DNA of 64,000 bases from a virus: positions 1 to 64,000 of IMG/VR virus record IMGVR_UViG_3300034013_000869. One strand, given 5' to 3'. This document shows, piece by piece, positions 26,033 to 35,563 of the stretch (position 1 is the stretch's first letter; each line of letters starts with the position of its first letter). A program made the position numbers and the translations under genes. Under the pieces are notes generated by a model, which was not told the origin of the DNA, did no database searches, and worked only from the letters and a program-made list of their open reading frames with translations.

Positions 26033-26479
26033 ATGATCGGTCACATATATTATTTAATTGGATTAGTTGTATTCTTCTCTATAATATCTATAATATTTAG
26101 ATTCAAAAAAGTCTATTTTATTAGAGAATGGAAAGATAAATATGAAAAAGTAACTGGTAACAAGCCACTTAAATCACAATTTAGAACAAAAACAGAATAC
26201 TCAAAACTTGAATCATATAATATATTAGTGACTTTTGAGTTAATATGGGTATTATTTGGTTTGATATCAAATAGTTGGTCTATTTTCTTATCTATTATTA
26301 TAATATCTTATATACTAAATATTTTGATAAAGCCAATAAAATACACAATGTTACATAGATTAACTATACACCTTTTTATAATAGCAAAATTACTGGTTTA
26401 TGGATATCTAATAGTAAATCACTTCTACTTACACATAGAAAATTTAGATATAATTAAAGGGTTTTTACAACTTCAATAA
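26033..26479 (+). CDS. small polytopic membrane protein
   Basis: About 148 residues with four hydrophobic segments: IGHIYYLIGLVVFFSIISII, then a basic cytoplasmic-type loop (REWKDKYEKVTGNKPLKSQ), then FELIWVLFGLI, IFLSIIIISYILNI and HLFIIAKLLVYGYLIV. It probably sits in the host inner membrane. I use the ATG at 26033; an in-frame TTG at 25988 would add 15 residues. It is a lone rightward gene among leftward virion genes, and its end overlaps the convergent gene by 26 bases. Function unknown; superinfection exclusion or lysis timing are guesses. Confidence 0.55.
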   Translation: MIGHIYYLIGLVVFFSIISIIFRFKKVYFIREWKDKYEKVTGNKPLKSQFRTKTEYSKLESYNILVTFELIWVLFGLISNSWSIFLSIIIISYILNILIKPIKYTMLHRLTIHLFIIAKLLVYGYLIVNHFYLHIENLDIIKGFLQLQ

Positions 26480-26840
26480 CAGCCTTTTCAGTGCCATTAA
26501 TTATATAGTCATATAATCCAAAAGTATTAGACTCACTTGGAACTTCATCAAAATATTTTATATCATTTAGAAGTTCATCTATATCATTTCTGAATTTAAG
26601 GTAAAACTCATAGATATCAGAATCATTTATAAACCCCTCGATTTTAACATCTTCAGGAGATTTAATAAACTTCTCAGTAAAGGACTTAAACTCACCACCA
26701 CTATTCTCAATAGTCTTTTCAATCATTGATTTAACTTCACTTGATAACTCAGTGTATTTAGAATTATCAGTCTTAGTCTCAGGTGTCTGAACCTCAGTCT
26801 CATCAGCTTCTTTTATAAATTGTAAATATTTTTTTACCAT
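26454..26840 (-). CDS. putative capsid-targeted protein with CTS-like leader
   Basis: A 128-residue acidic protein beginning MVKKYLQFIKE, a strong leader with an I-K-E site. The rest is helical with a disordered segment (ADETEVQTPETKTDNSK). No known domain. TTAATATATA on the coding strand is at 26845-26854, four bases before the ATG. Confidence 0.6.
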   Translation of the reverse strand: MVKKYLQFIKEADETEVQTPETKTDNSKYTELSSEVKSMIEKTIENSGGEFKSFTEKFIKSPEDVKIEGFINDSDIYEFYLKFRNDIDELLNDIKYFDEVPSESNTFGLYDYIINGTEKAVIEVVKTL

Positions 26841-26844
26841 AATC

Positions 26845-26854
26845 TATATATTAA
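26845..26854 (-). promoter_or_regulatory. TTAATATATA box
   Basis: Minus-strand TTAATATATA four bases before the ATG at 26840, in the gap after the 1720-residue gene. Confidence 0.45.
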
Positions 26855-26868
26855 CTTTCAAACTTAAT

Positions 26869-29800
26869 TTACATCCAAGTAGCTTCAAATACACCGTTAT
26901 ACCAGATACCGCCTTCCCATAAACCAGTGTCAAATAAACCATTTGTCCATATTCCTGACTTCCAATTTAGGTTTGTAAATTTACTAACAACTCTCAAATT
27001 TGTCTCAACTAAGTTAATAGATGTACCTGAAAGATTATAATTAACATATATTGTTGTAGTCTCATTGATATTATCTTCTTCAGTAAAAAGTACTTTATAT
27101 CTACCCGGTGCTGAATTCGATCCGTATATAGAATAAGTTCCACCAATTTGATTGTCTATAATATAGATATCGTCACCTATATTAAATTTGAAAATTCCAT
27201 TAAGTGTGAATGTATTATTAACAGTATCTACACCAACAACTTGAATATCTTCAAGTATACCACCATACCAAGTACCTAATTTCCAATCCATGTTATAAGC
27301 AATACCACCATACCACTCTCCAGATAACCATTTACCTGTTTTCCAGATTGAGTATTTATGTTTGTCTGAAACATCTAATTGACCATCACTATTTCTATTA
27401 AGTTCAGAGTAAAAACTTCCACTAACCCAATTTCCAGCTTGCCAAGTGGACGTTCTACTATTGAATGATTTAGTACCAAATCTAGATTCGCCATTCTTTT
27501 GTTGCCAGTTACCATTATACCACATACCATTCTCAAAGTCACCGCCATTCCAGTTACCATCTAACCAATAAGCAGGTTCACTATCACAATTGAAAATACC
27601 TGTATTCCAAGTACCTAATATCCAAATACCTCCTTGAAATAATCCGTTATTCCAAACACCATCATTCCAAGTACCTTTATACCAAATACCATTATTCCAA
27701 GTACCATCATACCATCTACCATTATTCCAAGTACCATTATTCCAAGTACCAGTATACCATCTACCAGTATACCAAATAGACATCTCTTTATCTACGGTTT
27801 TAGTATCAACACTAACTGATAGAATTCTATCATCAATTTTATTTGAGTTCCAAGTACCACCGTACCAATCACCACTCATCCAAACTCCAGAATGCCAAGT
27901 TCCGCCGAACCATCTACCACATTCCCAAGTTCCTTTATACCAAACCAATTCTTCAGTACCAAGACCAATAATAGCTCCTGATATCTCAGCTTCTAGAATC
28001 CAAGGATATGATAAAGAAATAGTCTCTAGGTTTAATCCATCCACTAATCTATATCTATATTTATCATAGTCTATGTCAATCAATGAATAAACACTACCAG
28101 ATAACTTAAGATTTTCGACTGTTAACTCAATTGATTGTTTACCTCTTTGATCAGCACCATAGTCAATCAAATCAATCGGTTGATAGTTTAAGAATGGATC
28201 TTGTCTAGTATATCTAACATATCCATCATCATTACCTAAAAGAGGAGTTGTTCCATAATCTATATCTACTACAAAGTCATAATCAGTTACTTTTATAACC
28301 GGATGATATCCAAAATATTGTTGATTAAGTTGTTGTGAAGAACCAGTACCTCCAGTAAATTCAAGATTCACACCATCCCCAGTAATCAATTCATGTTTTT
28401 GTGAACAAGAAATATATAATTTACCTGGAACATATATAACAGAACCAATTCCTGTTTGACTGGTATTTAATATAGGAATAGAATATTCTTTAGCTAATCT
28501 CGTTATATTCATTGCCAATTCATTTTTATAATCGACATAAATTATAGCTGATAACTTACTAACCGTATTTGCATCCGATAATAAAATTTTAGCATAAGAG
28601 TCTGTAGGTATTTTGAAGTTTAACTCATTTTCATATGACTCATAATTAAAAAGACCTTGATCTTTCCAAGAGTTTGTTTTACCTTTTGTTCTTTGTATAT
28701 TATTTAACTCTTGTAAATCTTCACTTATTTGAGAAAGATATCTTCTGGATACAATATCTAATGTACCTGATAATATAGCAGTATCACCAAGTACAAAGTT
28801 TAACCTTTTATGAAACTCAATAACATAAGCTTCTTGTACCTCATCATAGTACTTATCCATAACTAATAATTTTTCAGTTGTATAAGTTGAAGAACCATTT
28901 ATATTAACATCAACAAATGTATTTATGAAAATACTATTCCATTCTAAATAAAGGTCATTACCAAATAGTATTTTATTACCTTGTGAATTTAAATCATAAG
29001 AAGCTGTCATACCATTATAATCAATATAAGCTGTTGAGGCGGTCAAACTACCCAATGGTATATTTCTATACTCTGGCATTGCTAAATATTCTTTAGTAGC
29101 ATAAAAAGTTGGATTCAAATCACCAAAACCATTTATACCCTCTAAATAACTTAATAAATTATAAGTAGGTGAGTATCCAAAATTTAAAAATCCAGAAGTA
29201 TATTTCATTTCAGAATAATTACCACCAATTATAACATTTGTTGCTAAGTTATAATAACTAGTTAGATTATTAAAATCAGCACTCATTTTAAGAATACTTG
29301 ATGTAGAACTTAAAACATTACCATAAGAATCTGAATATTCTAATTTATAAGCATTTCCAATAGGGTGTTCATTAAATCGATAAGTCAACTCATCAATTGT
29401 CTGATATCTATTTAAGTTTGTTAAAGTAATGCTATAAGTTGTACTTTGAAGTTCCTTAATAATATTACCATTAAAATCAGTAAACATATAGATGTAATTA
29501 CGACCAGAAAGTGTCTCAACTCTATTTACAACAAATTGACCATCAACAACAGAACTATTAAATTGAATAACATCTCCTACACTAACCGGATAAGATGTAG
29601 TAACTTTATAAACCATTAAATAATCATAGATATAGATGTCATACGGTGATGTTGGAGCAGATATAACCGGCAATCCTTGTGAATCATATCTACTTTGAGT
29701 AGCAAGTGTAATCATAGGAGCCAAATATGATATCTGAGAAGCTGAACCTGTTATAGATGATATAGTATTTGATGTCGAAACTGAACTATATGAAAAAGTA

Positions 29801-32031
29801 GTTGACATTAAAACACTAACTGACTCATCCATAGGAGTATTAGTATAAAACTGGAATGTTTTTTGTCTATCACTCCAATAAGTGATCCAATTTGTTTCAG
29901 ATTGTGTCATAAAACTTGGAGCAGTTGCTGAAATAATAAGTGGTTCAAACGCTAAATAAGAACCAACAAGAGATGTATCACTAAAGGTCAATGAGTTTGG
30001 AAGTCTATAATCACCAGCATCTGTAAAGAAGTTTAATTTACTAGCAATATCATAATCCAATACCAATAATTTAGACTTTAATTTCTCTTCAAAAGTAGGA
30101 TCTAAAACATTAAAGTTTAATACACTATATGTAGATGATTGTAATAGTGATGTATTACCACATATTATCAATTCACTACCGTCATAATCAAAAATTTCAT
30201 TAGGATAAGTAACATATTCAAAAGTAGCCGCTGTTAATCCAACAGTTTTATTTGAATAAGAACTACCTGTTCCTAAATATTGAAAGTTATTAATATCGAA
30301 TGAGAAAATCCCATCTTGATTAGTGACATTATCAGTACCTGTAAAATAAAAATAATCTGTGTTTTTTCTTCTTGTAATACTTCTTATATCACCATAATAA
30401 TTTGAAAAGTCAAAATAAATAAAGTCAGTTCCTAAATCAGAGAATGAACTATTAATATCATAAGCTATAATATTACCATTATCAGTAGCTAAGAAAAGTA
30501 AATCTTTCTCAGTTGGTATTGAATAAGTTGAATATGAGTAAGAAGCTGCCCAAGTTGTTAACTTTGTTTTATAAATATCATTAATATTATCAACTAAAAC
30601 ATATTCATCTTCTTCATCATTTATCTTAGATATTCTTCTTTTATAAGCCACCCAACCGTCAATACTATCAACCATCTCAATCAAAACTCCTGTATTACCT
30701 GCTATAAAAAAGCTAGTAGCTGTTGAAAATAAAACTTTATTATAATTATAAGAATTAAAATCATCTAATTCAATTCTTGTCCAAGTATAACCACCATTTT
30801 TAGTAACTAAAATCGTATTTAATTCACCAACAATAACCCCTCTAAGATCATTAAAAAATGACACTGAATAAATATTTGTCTTTATTATTTGAGGTTGTAA
30901 GGAAGTAACATCTTCTATTTTTATTCTTTCTATTTCAAAGTCGTGTTTTCTTACTTTTAGTAAAGTATTACTATCACCACATATCCAGTAGTATTGAGAT
31001 GTCTCTGATATACCTCTTAGATTTACTTTATACTTATTTTTGATAATATTTGACTTACCTTCTTGTGTATTTAGAATAACTCCAAATTCACCTACTGATA
31101 TGGTTCTTGTAGGAATAGTATATGTTATATTTTCAAAAGTATATGATTGTGTTCCATTTTTTATAACATCAAAATAGTTTATTTCAAATAAGTTATTATA
31201 ATCAACTCTGTTTCTTAAAATCCAATTTTTCTTTTCTTTGAATTCAATTGGTTGACTAAGTGCAGTAGTTGGATAAAAACCATCTAATAATCTAGATAGA
31301 TGAAGTTGTTTACCAGCATTGTTAGTTCCTAATTTAACATTAGTGCTAAACCTAATACATTTTTTATAATCATCAAGAATTATATCTCTTACTAGTTTAC
31401 CACCTTGATAAGTATAAATACCATTCTCTTCATTATAATATTGATATTCAATAGTAGCTCCAAGGTCTAAAGTGATTGTATATCTACCAGTAAAATAAAT
31501 ATCTGGGTCAGTACTATTTAATAAAGTAACATTTGTAACTTGATCTTTTACTAAAACTTTATGACCTTCTTTAAGTCTAATATCATCAATATAATAAGGA
31601 TCTGTAACTAATGTAAGGTCTATTTGTTCTGTTGTAGCCACATCAACATAGTGATAGTTTTTTAAAGAATCTTTAATTAATCTAGATGGTGTAAATAAGT
31701 TTTTCAGAGTTAAACCATATTCTGATACAGATTTGTTATAAAAGTCATAAGAACTATCATTTGTGATTTGAGAGGCATCTTGTGGTGGTATAGTAGATAT
31801 ACTATACGGAGAACCTATTATTTGTGGTATATACCAATTTCTAAATTGATACTCTTCTATAATATCATAAATATTACTTAAATCATTAACTGGTAGATAT
31901 GTAGCACCACTTAAACACTTAGAGTAAAGTCTTGTAGAACTAAGTTCTTGTTTTAGATAATTAAAGTCACTCTTTGTTAACTTATCATCTGTTGATGACC
32001 ACTTATTAAAATCACTATTGTATTTCCACAT
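26869..32031 (-). CDS. giant virion protein: beta-propeller-like segment and W-x-x-G repeats
   Basis: A 1720-residue protein, the largest in the window, probably a tail or baseplate component. Residues about 350-560 hold propeller-type units with an Asp-box/BNR motif (VTKNGGYTWTRIE), as in Ycf48-like or sialidase-like propellers. Residues about 1370-1500 and near the C-terminus are a dense (W/F)-x-x-G-x array, for example WNNGTWNNGRWYDGTWNNG. The same five-residue pattern is in the proteins at 5073 and 9607. The protein ends on a repeat (NGVFEATWM). A ligand-binding or host-recognition role is inference. Confidence 0.75.
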   Translation of the reverse strand: MWKYNSDFNKWSSTDDKLTKSDFNYLKQELSSTRLYSKCLSGATYLPVNDLSNIYDIIEEYQFRNWYIPQIIGSPYSISTIPPQDASQITNDSSYDFYNKSVSEYGLTLKNLFTPSRLIKDSLKNYHYVDVATTEQIDLTLVTDPYYIDDIRLKEGHKVLVKDQVTNVTLLNSTDPDIYFTGRYTITLDLGATIEYQYYNEENGIYTYQGGKLVRDIILDDYKKCIRFSTNVKLGTNNAGKQLHLSRLLDGFYPTTALSQPIEFKEKKNWILRNRVDYNNLFEINYFDVIKNGTQSYTFENITYTIPTRTISVGEFGVILNTQEGKSNIIKNKYKVNLRGISETSQYYWICGDSNTLLKVRKHDFEIERIKIEDVTSLQPQIIKTNIYSVSFFNDLRGVIVGELNTILVTKNGGYTWTRIELDDFNSYNYNKVLFSTATSFFIAGNTGVLIEMVDSIDGWVAYKRRISKINDEEDEYVLVDNINDIYKTKLTTWAASYSYSTYSIPTEKDLLFLATDNGNIIAYDINSSFSDLGTDFIYFDFSNYYGDIRSITRRKNTDYFYFTGTDNVTNQDGIFSFDINNFQYLGTGSSYSNKTVGLTAATFEYVTYPNEIFDYDGSELIICGNTSLLQSSTYSVLNFNVLDPTFEEKLKSKLLVLDYDIASKLNFFTDAGDYRLPNSLTFSDTSLVGSYLAFEPLIISATAPSFMTQSETNWITYWSDRQKTFQFYTNTPMDESVSVLMSTTFSYSSVSTSNTISSITGSASQISYLAPMITLATQSRYDSQGLPVISAPTSPYDIYIYDYLMVYKVTTSYPVSVGDVIQFNSSVVDGQFVVNRVETLSGRNYIYMFTDFNGNIIKELQSTTYSITLTNLNRYQTIDELTYRFNEHPIGNAYKLEYSDSYGNVLSSTSSILKMSADFNNLTSYYNLATNVIIGGNYSEMKYTSGFLNFGYSPTYNLLSYLEGINGFGDLNPTFYATKEYLAMPEYRNIPLGSLTASTAYIDYNGMTASYDLNSQGNKILFGNDLYLEWNSIFINTFVDVNINGSSTYTTEKLLVMDKYYDEVQEAYVIEFHKRLNFVLGDTAILSGTLDIVSRRYLSQISEDLQELNNIQRTKGKTNSWKDQGLFNYESYENELNFKIPTDSYAKILLSDANTVSKLSAIIYVDYKNELAMNITRLAKEYSIPILNTSQTGIGSVIYVPGKLYISCSQKHELITGDGVNLEFTGGTGSSQQLNQQYFGYHPVIKVTDYDFVVDIDYGTTPLLGNDDGYVRYTRQDPFLNYQPIDLIDYGADQRGKQSIELTVENLKLSGSVYSLIDIDYDKYRYRLVDGLNLETISLSYPWILEAEISGAIIGLGTEELVWYKGTWECGRWFGGTWHSGVWMSGDWYGGTWNSNKIDDRILSVSVDTKTVDKEMSIWYTGRWYTGTWNNGTWNNGRWYDGTWNNGIWYKGTWNDGVWNNGLFQGGIWILGTWNTGIFNCDSEPAYWLDGNWNGGDFENGMWYNGNWQQKNGESRFGTKSFNSRTSTWQAGNWVSGSFYSELNRNSDGQLDVSDKHKYSIWKTGKWLSGEWYGGIAYNMDWKLGTWYGGILEDIQVVGVDTVNNTFTLNGIFKFNIGDDIYIIDNQIGGTYSIYGSNSAPGRYKVLFTEEDNINETTTIYVNYNLSGTSINLVETNLRVVSKFTNLNWKSGIWTNGLFDTGLWEGGIWYNGVFEATWM
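27597..27790 (-). repeat. tandem 15-base repeats coding for W-x-x-G-x units
   Basis: About a dozen near-identical 15-base units (plus-strand form ATTCCAAGTACCATT and variants) run head to tail within the 1720-residue gene. Each encodes one five-residue unit such as WNNGT. The high DNA similarity means copy number could change by slippage or recombination. Confidence 0.7.
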
Positions 32032-32034
32032 ATT

Positions 32035-32247
32035 TTATTTTTTAACTTTTAATTCCCATAGAACGGTTTTACTATCCATTACTATGTTACTTTTTGATAT
32101 TTTAACCTTGGACTTTTTAAGCACACTCTTTATCATTGAAACAAACTCAGTATATTGATATATGTCTGTTATATAATCAGATATATCAATAATAAAAGAT
32201 TCTTGTTCCGAAAATATCAAACTATAGATTAAATCATCTTTTTTCAC
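32035..32247 (-). CDS. small hypothetical protein
   Basis: A 70-residue protein (MKKDDLIYSLIFSEQESFIIDISDY at the start, ending LWELKVKK). Mixed helix and strand, no recognised family. It is the first gene of the leftward virion block, with three bases between its stop and the start of the giant gene, and is divergent from phoH. Confidence 0.5.
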   Translation of the reverse strand: MKKDDLIYSLIFSEQESFIIDISDYITDIYQYTEFVSMIKSVLKKSKVKISKSNIVMDSKTVLWELKVKK

Positions 32248-32334
32248 TTTAACTCAGTCTTTGACTTATATATTAAAAGTATGCATCTCTAATGAGGGAG
32301 AAAATGGAATATCAATATATAAAATAAAGAAATA

Positions 32335-33093
32335 ATGTATATGAGTAAAAAGGGCGACGCTAACAATCAAATACAAGAAGGAATTCAGGAATTTGAATAC
32401 AGAAAAAACATCAGAAAAAAGAATTCTCTGACTAAAGAAGAATTTCAAAAGTCTAATGTACATTTAAGTGATAAACAACAAAGCTTATATAAAGGAATAA
32501 GAAACAGCACATTAACTGTTGTTCACGGACCAGCAGGAACCTCAAAAACATATACAACCTGTTACGCAGCTTTAGCACTATTAGCTGATAAGAAAATCGA
32601 AAAGATTATTATAACAAAACCTATACAAGAATCTGGTGAGAATTTAGGTTTTTTACCTGGAAGTATGGAAGATAAACTACTTCCATATAAACAATCTTAC
32701 TATACAACATTTTGTAAAATCATTGGTAAAGTATCAACTGATATGTTATTTGCTACAGAAGAGATTGTATTCGAACCATTAGCTTATATGAGAGGTTCTA
32801 CTTATGATAATTGTATAATGTTATTAGATGAGTGTCAAAATGCTTCAATCAAACAATTAATGCTTTGGGTTACTCGTTTGGGTAAAGATTCAAGAGCCGT
32901 AATGATGGGAGATACATCACAATATGATGTTAGGAAAAAAGACTCAGGCTATAATGACTTCATTAAGATGGTAGATGGTATGGATGAACTTTGTATGTTT
33001 GAATTTAATAACTCTGATATTGTTAGAAATAAATTCTTAATACAAATTGCTAATAGATACGATAAATATCGTTCAGAACAAAAAGAGTTTTAA
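32335..33093 (+). CDS. phoH: PhoH-like ATPase
   Basis: A P-loop NTPase of the PhoH family, common in phages; related proteins bind or unwind RNA, but the phage role is not settled. Walker A is GPAGTSKT (65-72), then IITKP and LPGSMEDKLLPY, Walker B LLDECQN (163-169) and the sensor-like GDTSQYD (192-198). At 252 residues it has the usual length. A second ATG two codons downstream is possible. A hairpin terminator follows directly. Confidence 0.92.
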   Translation: MYMSKKGDANNQIQEGIQEFEYRKNIRKKNSLTKEEFQKSNVHLSDKQQSLYKGIRNSTLTVVHGPAGTSKTYTTCYAALALLADKKIEKIIITKPIQESGENLGFLPGSMEDKLLPYKQSYYTTFCKIIGKVSTDMLFATEEIVFEPLAYMRGSTYDNCIMLLDECQNASIKQLMLWVTRLGKDSRAVMMGDTSQYDVRKKDSGYNDFIKMVDGMDELCMFEFNNSDIVRNKFLIQIANRYDKYRSEQKEF

Positions 33094-33094
33094 T

Positions 33095-33126
33095 AAAAAA
33101 CCCACTAAGATTTAGTGGGTTTTTTA
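33095..33126. terminator. bidirectional rho-independent terminator
   Basis: AAAAACCCACTAA-GAT-TTAGTGGGTTTTT forms a perfect hairpin with A and T runs on both sides. It lies between the convergent phoH and 33130-34083 genes and can serve both. Confidence 0.85.
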
Positions 33127-33129
33127 TTA

Positions 33130-34083
33130 TTAATTATCAAATTCAAAATTTCCATCATCATCATAAAATTCTTCTTCAGGTTCAGGATCTCTTTCGGTCT
33201 GACCATTACTTTGTACTAAAATATAGTCAAAACTATATCTATCAGAGTTTGAAAATCTACCCGTATTTTCATTATAAAACTTAAAGGTATCTAAATAAGG
33301 ATAGTATCTAAAATCATAATTCTCCAAGACAACATAAAGTGATTTTATACAAGGACTTCCATCCACATCAAAAATTAACTCAGATTTAGCATTTTGTTCC
33401 CATTTTGATAAGTAACCATTTTCTTTTGCCCAATCTTTGAAAAATGCAACATCATGATCGTAGATATAATATATTCTATCCATTACTTTGTATTCTTTTT
33501 CTATTTCTTTATGCTCTTTAACACCTTCCCAAAGAAGTGCTCTAGCTCTCACTTTTCCATCATCTTCTAAATAAACTAACATTTTAATATTAGGATTTTT
33601 AGAATAAATCTCCATGAACTTATTTCTTTCTCTTTGTCTCATACAAGAGTTCCATAAAGTTCCAATTTTCATACCATTTGACAAATGGTAATTATCTTCT
33701 AAATAATACTTTAGAATATCTTCACCAGAAACTATCTTTAGTTTAGATTTATCTCTTGAGAAGAAAGATTTATAAAGATTTACAAATCTTTCAATTGCGT
33801 TATCATTTATATTAAAATTAGATATTGAGAACTCAGTTAGGAATTTTCTTATAAATCTACCAATTTTAATTTTTGTTCGACCTGAACTCCAAACATCTTC
33901 TACTTTTTCATATTTAGAACGAGGTAGAAAAGATATAACATCTATTTCAGACTCTTCTACTTTTATATAATTACCCTCATCGGTTAAGTGCGAACCATCA
34001 CCATTTAGTAGTATTTGAGAAATGATATCTCTTGATGCGAAGTGTAAGAATTCAACAAAATTTTTATCGAAAATAAGTCTCAT
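33130..34083 (-). CDS. paralogue of the Cys-rich protein at 15404 (no leader, no zinc clusters)
   Basis: A 317-residue protein. Residues about 115-285 align with the middle of the 15404 protein: VSGEDILKYY, GTLWNSCMRQRERNKFMEIYSKNP, RARALLW, VMDRIYYIYDHDVAFFKDWAKENGY and YYPYLDTFKFY. An SCM cysteine and a DRIY motif are shared and may be functional. The N-terminus (RLIFDKNFVEFLHF) is not a capsid-type leader and no coding-strand TTAATATATA box precedes it, unlike its paralogue. The C-terminus is acidic. Function unknown. Confidence 0.65.
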   Translation of the reverse strand: MRLIFDKNFVEFLHFASRDIISQILLNGDGSHLTDEGNYIKVEESEIDVISFLPRSKYEKVEDVWSSGRTKIKIGRFIRKFLTEFSISNFNINDNAIERFVNLYKSFFSRDKSKLKIVSGEDILKYYLEDNYHLSNGMKIGTLWNSCMRQRERNKFMEIYSKNPNIKMLVYLEDDGKVRARALLWEGVKEHKEIEKEYKVMDRIYYIYDHDVAFFKDWAKENGYLSKWEQNAKSELIFDVDGSPCIKSLYVVLENYDFRYYPYLDTFKFYNENTGRFSNSDRYSFDYILVQSNGQTERDPEPEEEFYDDDGNFEFDN

Positions 34084-34086
34084 AGA

Positions 34087-34099
34087 TTTTAATATATAG
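34087..34099 (+). promoter_or_regulatory. TTTTAATATATA box in 19-base divergent gap
   Basis: TTTTAATATATAG sits between ATGs at 34083 (minus) and 34103 (plus). Its orientation matches the plus-strand gene. Confidence 0.4.
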
Positions 34100-34102
34100 T
34101 AT

Positions 34103-34315
34103 ATGAAATTTTTATTAGAGTTTAAGTCTTTTTATAATGTAGATGATATTGTTCTCATTGAATACTGGTATGGTGATATGGTTACTCCTGTTAAAATTGT
34201 TGAGAAACTATCGAGAGTTTCTTATAAAGTTAGCCATAATGTTCCAAATTCTAAAATATTTAATGCTCCCGATGAAATCATCAAATCATCGGATATAATT
34301 GATATTAGTCGATAA
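34103..34315 (+). CDS. small protein, possible SH3-like fold
   Basis: A 70-residue protein. After a weak leader-like start (MKFLLEFKSF), NVDDIVLIEYWYGDMVTPVKIVEKLSRVSYKV (given only in part) has the strand spacing of a small SH3/Tudor-like barrel, with alternating hydrophobics and a turn after VLIEYW. No family is certain. The stop overlaps the convergent peptidase gene by 11 bases. Confidence 0.5.
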   Translation: MKFLLEFKSFYNVDDIVLIEYWYGDMVTPVKIVEKLSRVSYKVSHNVPNSKIFNAPDEIIKSSDIIDISR

Positions 34316-35504
34316 CGTTACCTAATAAGTAGTCATAAAATGTTTTATCATTTACACTATTCATATCAAGATATTGGTCTTTAACAACATCTAATTCTGA
34401 TTTTGATAGATTTTTATCTAAAATTTTATCAATAATAGAATCATAGTAATCTTCTTTCTTATCAACAGATTTAGGTGTAATATCAATTAAACCCGAGCCA
34501 TTGTCAAAGTATTTCTTACCACTACGTCTTGTCTTTTTGAAAGAAGCATATTCTTTTTCACCTGGCCAATCTTCTTCAAGATCATCTTCTAAATCATCCT
34601 TAGGACCATCATACCAATCATCATGATATCCATAATCTCTACTTCTCCAGTTACTTCCTTTTCCTTTCCAACTACTTGAAGAACTTCCATAACTTTTTTG
34701 TTTGTTTCTACCAAAAGAACCATAACAACCATAATCATAAGACTTATATTCTGTTTTAGAAGGATCTCTTCTAGTTGGTAAGTTTTCCCAGTCAATCAAT
34801 AAACAAGCGTCAGCCAATTTGACCAAGTGTTTAATATCTTGAGACTCGTTAGTAGTGTGTTCTTTATAATAACCAACTGATATATTAGTACATTCTGGAA
34901 TTAAATGTGTAAACTCAGCGGAGTCTGTATAAACACCACCATCATCTTTCTTATAAGACATACCACCTCTTTTATTAAGTTGTTTACTTAATTCATCGGC
35001 GAACGCATCTGAACAACATCTTGAAGATGATTGGAAAGTAATAACAGAACCTGTATCTCGTCTATCAAAAGAAATTATTCTATCATATAATCCTTTGAAT
35101 TTATCGTATTTAGCAGCCAAACCCGAACCAATACAACCAACTTCCTCACCAATGAAAAAGTAGTAAAGACCTGGGATTTTATTTTTAATAAGATGTAGTA
35201 ATATAGTGACACCTGCTTTATCATCAGCTCCTAAAATTGTTTTACCATCTGTTTTAATCATATTTCCATCGAAAACATGAGTAACTGGAGTTGCTTCTTT
35301 GCAAGCCGTGTCAAGGTGTGATGCGAAAATGGTTCTTGATTTACCAATTTTATAGTAGTAGTTACCATGTGAATCTTTTTCTAAATCAGGAAATACTCCT
35401 TGACTTATCATACTCTCAACAAGAGTATCTTCAGTACCATAAGGATAGGTACGATTTGTTAGTCGTAAAAATGTTTCTAAAATATAATTTTCTTTTTTAC
35501 TCAC
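34305..35504 (-). CDS. M20/M28/M42-type zinc metallopeptidase
   Basis: A 399-residue co-catalytic zinc aminopeptidase-like enzyme. Metal ligands are in the usual order: H63 and D65 (ASHLDTA), D94 (LGADDKAG), E120/E121 (GEEVGCIGS), D147 (SFDRRDT) and H216 (KEHTTNE). Residues 1-245 are the catalytic domain. Residues about 245-330 are low-complexity, rich in Ser, Gly, Tyr and Lys. The acidic C-terminus ends DYLLGNVID. Peptide recycling or processing of a host peptide are possible roles. Such enzymes are unusual in phages. Confidence 0.82.
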   Translation of the reverse strand: MSKKENYILETFLRLTNRTYPYGTEDTLVESMISQGVFPDLEKDSHGNYYYKIGKSRTIFASHLDTACKEATPVTHVFDGNMIKTDGKTILGADDKAGVTILLHLIKNKIPGLYYFFIGEEVGCIGSGLAAKYDKFKGLYDRIISFDRRDTGSVITFQSSSRCCSDAFADELSKQLNKRGGMSYKKDDGGVYTDSAEFTHLIPECTNISVGYYKEHTTNESQDIKHLVKLADACLLIDWENLPTRRDPSKTEYKSYDYGCYGSFGRNKQKSYGSSSSSWKGKGSNWRSRDYGYHDDWYDGPKDDLEDDLEEDWPGEKEYASFKKTRRSGKKYFDNGSGLIDITPKSVDKKEDYYDSIIDKILDKNLSKSELDVVKDQYLDMNSVNDKTFYDYLLGNVID

Positions 35505-35563
35505 TTTATCAATTTTATTTATAATTATAACAAATATACGAAAAAAATTAGAAAAAACAATAC

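Noticed and set aside
27375-27560. Met/Gly/Val-rich frame inside the 1720-residue gene
   Set aside because: Frame-shifted reading of the W-x-x-G repeat DNA, overlapping fully with a well-supported gene.
27597-27790. CRISPR array
   Set aside because: The short direct repeats have no spacers and are in frame inside a coding gene. No other regularly spaced repeat was seen in the window.
5073-32031. MORN repeats in the giant virion proteins
   Set aside because: MORN units are about 14 residues long with YxGxWxxGxxxG; the arrays here keep a strict five-residue period with W/F every fifth position.
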